Below are positions 61,700 to 64,000 of a stretch of DNA of 64,000 bases, piece after piece (within the stretch, counting starts at the first letter, position 1; each line of letters starts with the position of its first letter). Source of the DNA: Agelaius tricolor (lineage: Eukaryota > Chordata > Aves > Passeriformes > Icteridae); the NCBI GenBank assembly GCA_023055355.1, contig JALJCS010000007.1, positions 4,948,001 through 5,012,000 of the forward strand. Direction: 5' to 3'. Made by a program: the position numbers and the translations under genes. The notes under the pieces were generated by a model that saw nothing but the letters and a program-made list of their open reading frames with translations, ran no database searches and was not told the origin of the DNA.

Positions 61700-63090
61700 T
61701 ACAAGACTTTTTGCTGGTTTGTTCCCTCCCCCCCACCCTCCCCAAATTTAATTTTCCGAGATGATAAATAAATCTACAGAAATAAAGGTCACAGGGCATC
61801 AGAAGACAGAAGACCTAAAATATTTTGCCTTTTGCAGTTCTTTCTCTTTCCCATTTCGGGGTGAGCTTATTCCACCTTGCCTGGCAAATGGAGGCTGCAG
61901 CCTTTTCATCAGCCTGCCAGAATATTTCCTTCCCCTGATCTGCTCCCAACAGCTTTGCTGAAGGTTTCCCTTGCCTCTCACGCCATCCGTGCTCTCACTT
62001 GCTGCCCTGTGCCCAGAGCCTGAGGCTCCACTCTGGCCAGCTGCAGCCCAGCGACATGGGATGCCTGAAAGGCAGCTGGGATTTCCAGGGCTCAGCGGCA
62101 GCCAGGGGTGCACATTTCTGCTTCTAAGCAGGGCAGCATGATTGGAGGGCCACTGCACTGCAGGCATGCAGAAAGGTGTCCAACACAGCCTCTGTGCTGG
62201 GGGCCTTTTCCCTAGAGCCCTTGTCTGCTTCCAGCATCAAGCAAAATCTGCTGCTTCTTCCTTCATGCTAGCTGAGGGAAAGGCTGTGAGCATGCTCTGG
62301 TTACATCAACTGCAAGCAGTGAGTTCATAGAAATTCTGACCAATCTCTGACCAAATAACTCTGTGTGTCCAAGCAGGAAGGCTGGCACTGTGTTTTCTTG
62401 CTCTCTCCTAGCCTACCTTGGGATCCGCTGGCAACTGAGGGCTGCTTAGGCACAGAGTAATGAAGCACCAGCTCTTGCAGAGCAGAGCGAAGCCCCTGTG
62501 GTTTCTTCTTCCCACTGCTACTCCCATTCAGTTTGCTTGATGCAAAAAACCCCAACAAATCCAGAAAAAGCAAACCCTTGCATGACAGGCAAGGCTGTCC
62601 CCCTGCTGATTGCCAGCAGTGCCACAGGCAGCAGGCACAGCAATGAACTGCAGCTGAAGTGCTCACACACAGCTTGCTCTTCTGCCCTTCCGGTTTTTGC
62701 CTGGGCATCTCTGGAGGGGGATGCTCCAGTAGCCAGATGTAAAAATGCTGATAAAATCCACTGTGAAATGAGCATGGGAAACCTCTTGTGTTATTGCTGG
62801 AAGTGTCAGCTGAAGACAAATGTGTGCAAGACACAGCTCAGGGGGCATCCGTGTCTGTAGCACTGGCCATGGCTGTTCCACGTCAGGAGTCTGGAGCCCT
62901 CCCCTGGGGACAGGGAAGCCAAGCTGGATCCAGAATCCACCCCAGAGCAAGGTCAGTGTTTAAGAAGGAAAGCCTGAATGTTCTTTTGGGGATTTCTTTC
63001 CAATCTCTCCAAGATCCTCCCTCTTTTGAAAGAGAATCCACATGTCCAGCTCAGATAGCAATTTTGCAGGCAGTTAAAATGAGAGATGGA
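61700..63090. other. No gene recognised
   Basis: Moderately GC-rich sequence with several overlapping open frames of 85-170 codons on both strands and none with a recognisable domain or good flanking splice sites. Confidence 0.4.
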
Positions 63091-63098
63091 TCCCACCT

Positions 63099-63314
63099 AT
63101 GACACAGAGTATACCTAACCTGAAAGGAATGACTGATGATGTTCTTCAGGATGAAATAGATCTGAAGGCAGATGTGTTTCAACTGAGTGATGCCATTCTT
63201 CTCAAAGAGCATGATGGGAGTATTTCCAGTATGGCTAGGGAAGCATTAATGTCATGGACAGAAAGACATGACAAAATTCAGAGGGGAATTTTTATTGGAC
63301 TGTTGTTCCAATAA
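63099..63314 (+). other. Unassigned open reading frame, 71 codons
   Basis: Reads MTQSIPNLKGMTDDVLQDEI then DLKADVFQLSDAILLKEHDG and SISSMAREALMSWTERHDKI. Its composition (acidic, amphipathic, no low complexity) is more protein-like than its neighbours. No family is recognised. It could be a small exon, a retroelement remnant or chance. Confidence 0.2.
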
Positions 63315-63736
63315 GCAGGGAAGGGGAACAACAGGGAGGACCAGAGCTGTGAAATCAAACCTTCTGGGGAGGGTAACTTTGAAGCCAGAACCAAAGCATC
63401 CTCAGGGTGTTTGTATCTTTTAACTGTTACAAGACTTTATTAAAAACATGTGAAATTATACCTTCCCCTCCTTTTTTTTAAAAGCCTATAAAATTGTAAT
63501 TTGACCAATGTGCCTTAGGTTTCGGAAGAGCCATATCCCAAATTACACCACAGACAGTTACTCAAATGCTGAGAATGAAATAAGGCAGGGGCAGAATTAG
63601 GCCTCTCCTTATATTTTGGTCTCCAATATGAATTCACCCTGTGTGCAGATTCGTTCCCCACTAAACCCAAGATCATTTCAGGTCTTGTGGCTGAAGTCAA
63701 ACAGGCTCCAGGGAGTTCTGATCAGAGCCTCCCCCA

Positions 63737-63905
63737 ATGTGGCCGGGAGGCGGGAGCGGGGCTGTGCTGAGCGCCTGAGGCGCTGTGGGTGCCGTGCTGA
63801 GGGAGGGCAGTGGCTGTGGCGCTGCAGTGGGGCCCTGTGCCGGGCCATGGCTCTGGGTTGTGTTGTGTGTGGGGAGTGCCTGGCCGGGAGAGTTCTGCGG
63901 CAGTA
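63737..63905 (+). repeat. CpG-rich dispersed repeat, second copy
   Basis: Matches the left edge of the 59.9-kb block: GCGGGAGCGGGGCTGTGCTG, then the shared GCTGAGGGAGGGCAGTG. No long GT array follows here. Confidence 0.7.
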
Positions 63906-64000
63906 GAAACACAGAAGATTTGGGATTTTCCAGTGGGGTGGCCTCTGCACAAGGTGCCTGCTCAGCAGGGAGGTTCCCAAGGAGGCAGAGCTGTCATTGC

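Noticed and set aside
1..64000. CRISPR arrays, bacterial operons, tRNA or rRNA genes
   Set aside because: No spaced direct-repeat array, operon-style gene packing or recognisable tRNA/rRNA signature was seen; the sequence is vertebrate nuclear DNA.

Overview
The window looks like nuclear DNA from a bird, most likely a songbird (Passeriformes). The evidence is spliced vertebrate exons with short introns, many truncated CR1 LINE 3' ends in both orientations, solo endogenous-retrovirus LTRs, and moderate gene density. The songbird placement is inference from the style of the repeats; no database search was run.

Two protein-coding genes are supported, both on the + strand. (1) 1193-10718 is the 3' part of a zona pellucida (ZP) domain membrane protein that I assign to UMODL1 (uromodulin-like 1). 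A Ser/Thr/Pro-rich stretch leads into ZP-N, then ZP-C, a transmembrane helix and a short tail ending NFSYQVFYD. Exon phases agree throughout if a small, weakly supported exon at 8533-8575 is accepted. A polyadenylation signal lies at 11070. (2) About 36.4-58 kb holds a complete or nearly complete gene that I cannot name. It encodes a signal peptide split across the first intron, one 1716-bp mucin-type Ser/Thr/Pro exon with 480-bp internal tandem repeats, one fibronectin type III exon, a Cys-rich exon, a two-exon SEA domain with the autoproteolysis-type motif FRPGSVIADF, a transmembrane helix and an acidic cytoplasmic exon. Every junction is phase-consistent over eight exons (2623 nt). The terminal exon is unresolved between 56863 and 57697. 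This is a cell-surface mucin, probably shed or non-covalently held after SEA cleavage, directly downstream of UMODL1.

Layout: 1-11.1 kb, UMODL1 3' end. 11.1-36.3 kb, intergenic sequence rich in repeats: CR1 fragments, two inverted solo LTRs (19570-20191 and 23870-24478) with target-site duplications, and three copies of another LTR-like repeat, two with expanded TTATA arrays. 36.3-58 kb, the mucin-like gene with a small CpG-rich TATA-like promoter. 58-64 kb, no recognised gene: a perfect 34-bp hairpin, a GT-rich CpG-rich block, and a roughly 520-bp pyrimidine pentanucleotide array.

UMODL1 is ZP-polymerising and its neighbour is a SEA-type mucin, so both encode extracellular-matrix or glycocalyx-type surface proteins on the same strand. 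UMODL1 proteins in other vertebrates also carry FN3 and SEA modules, so the second gene may derive from a partial UMODL1 duplication that gained a mucin exon. That is a hypothesis.
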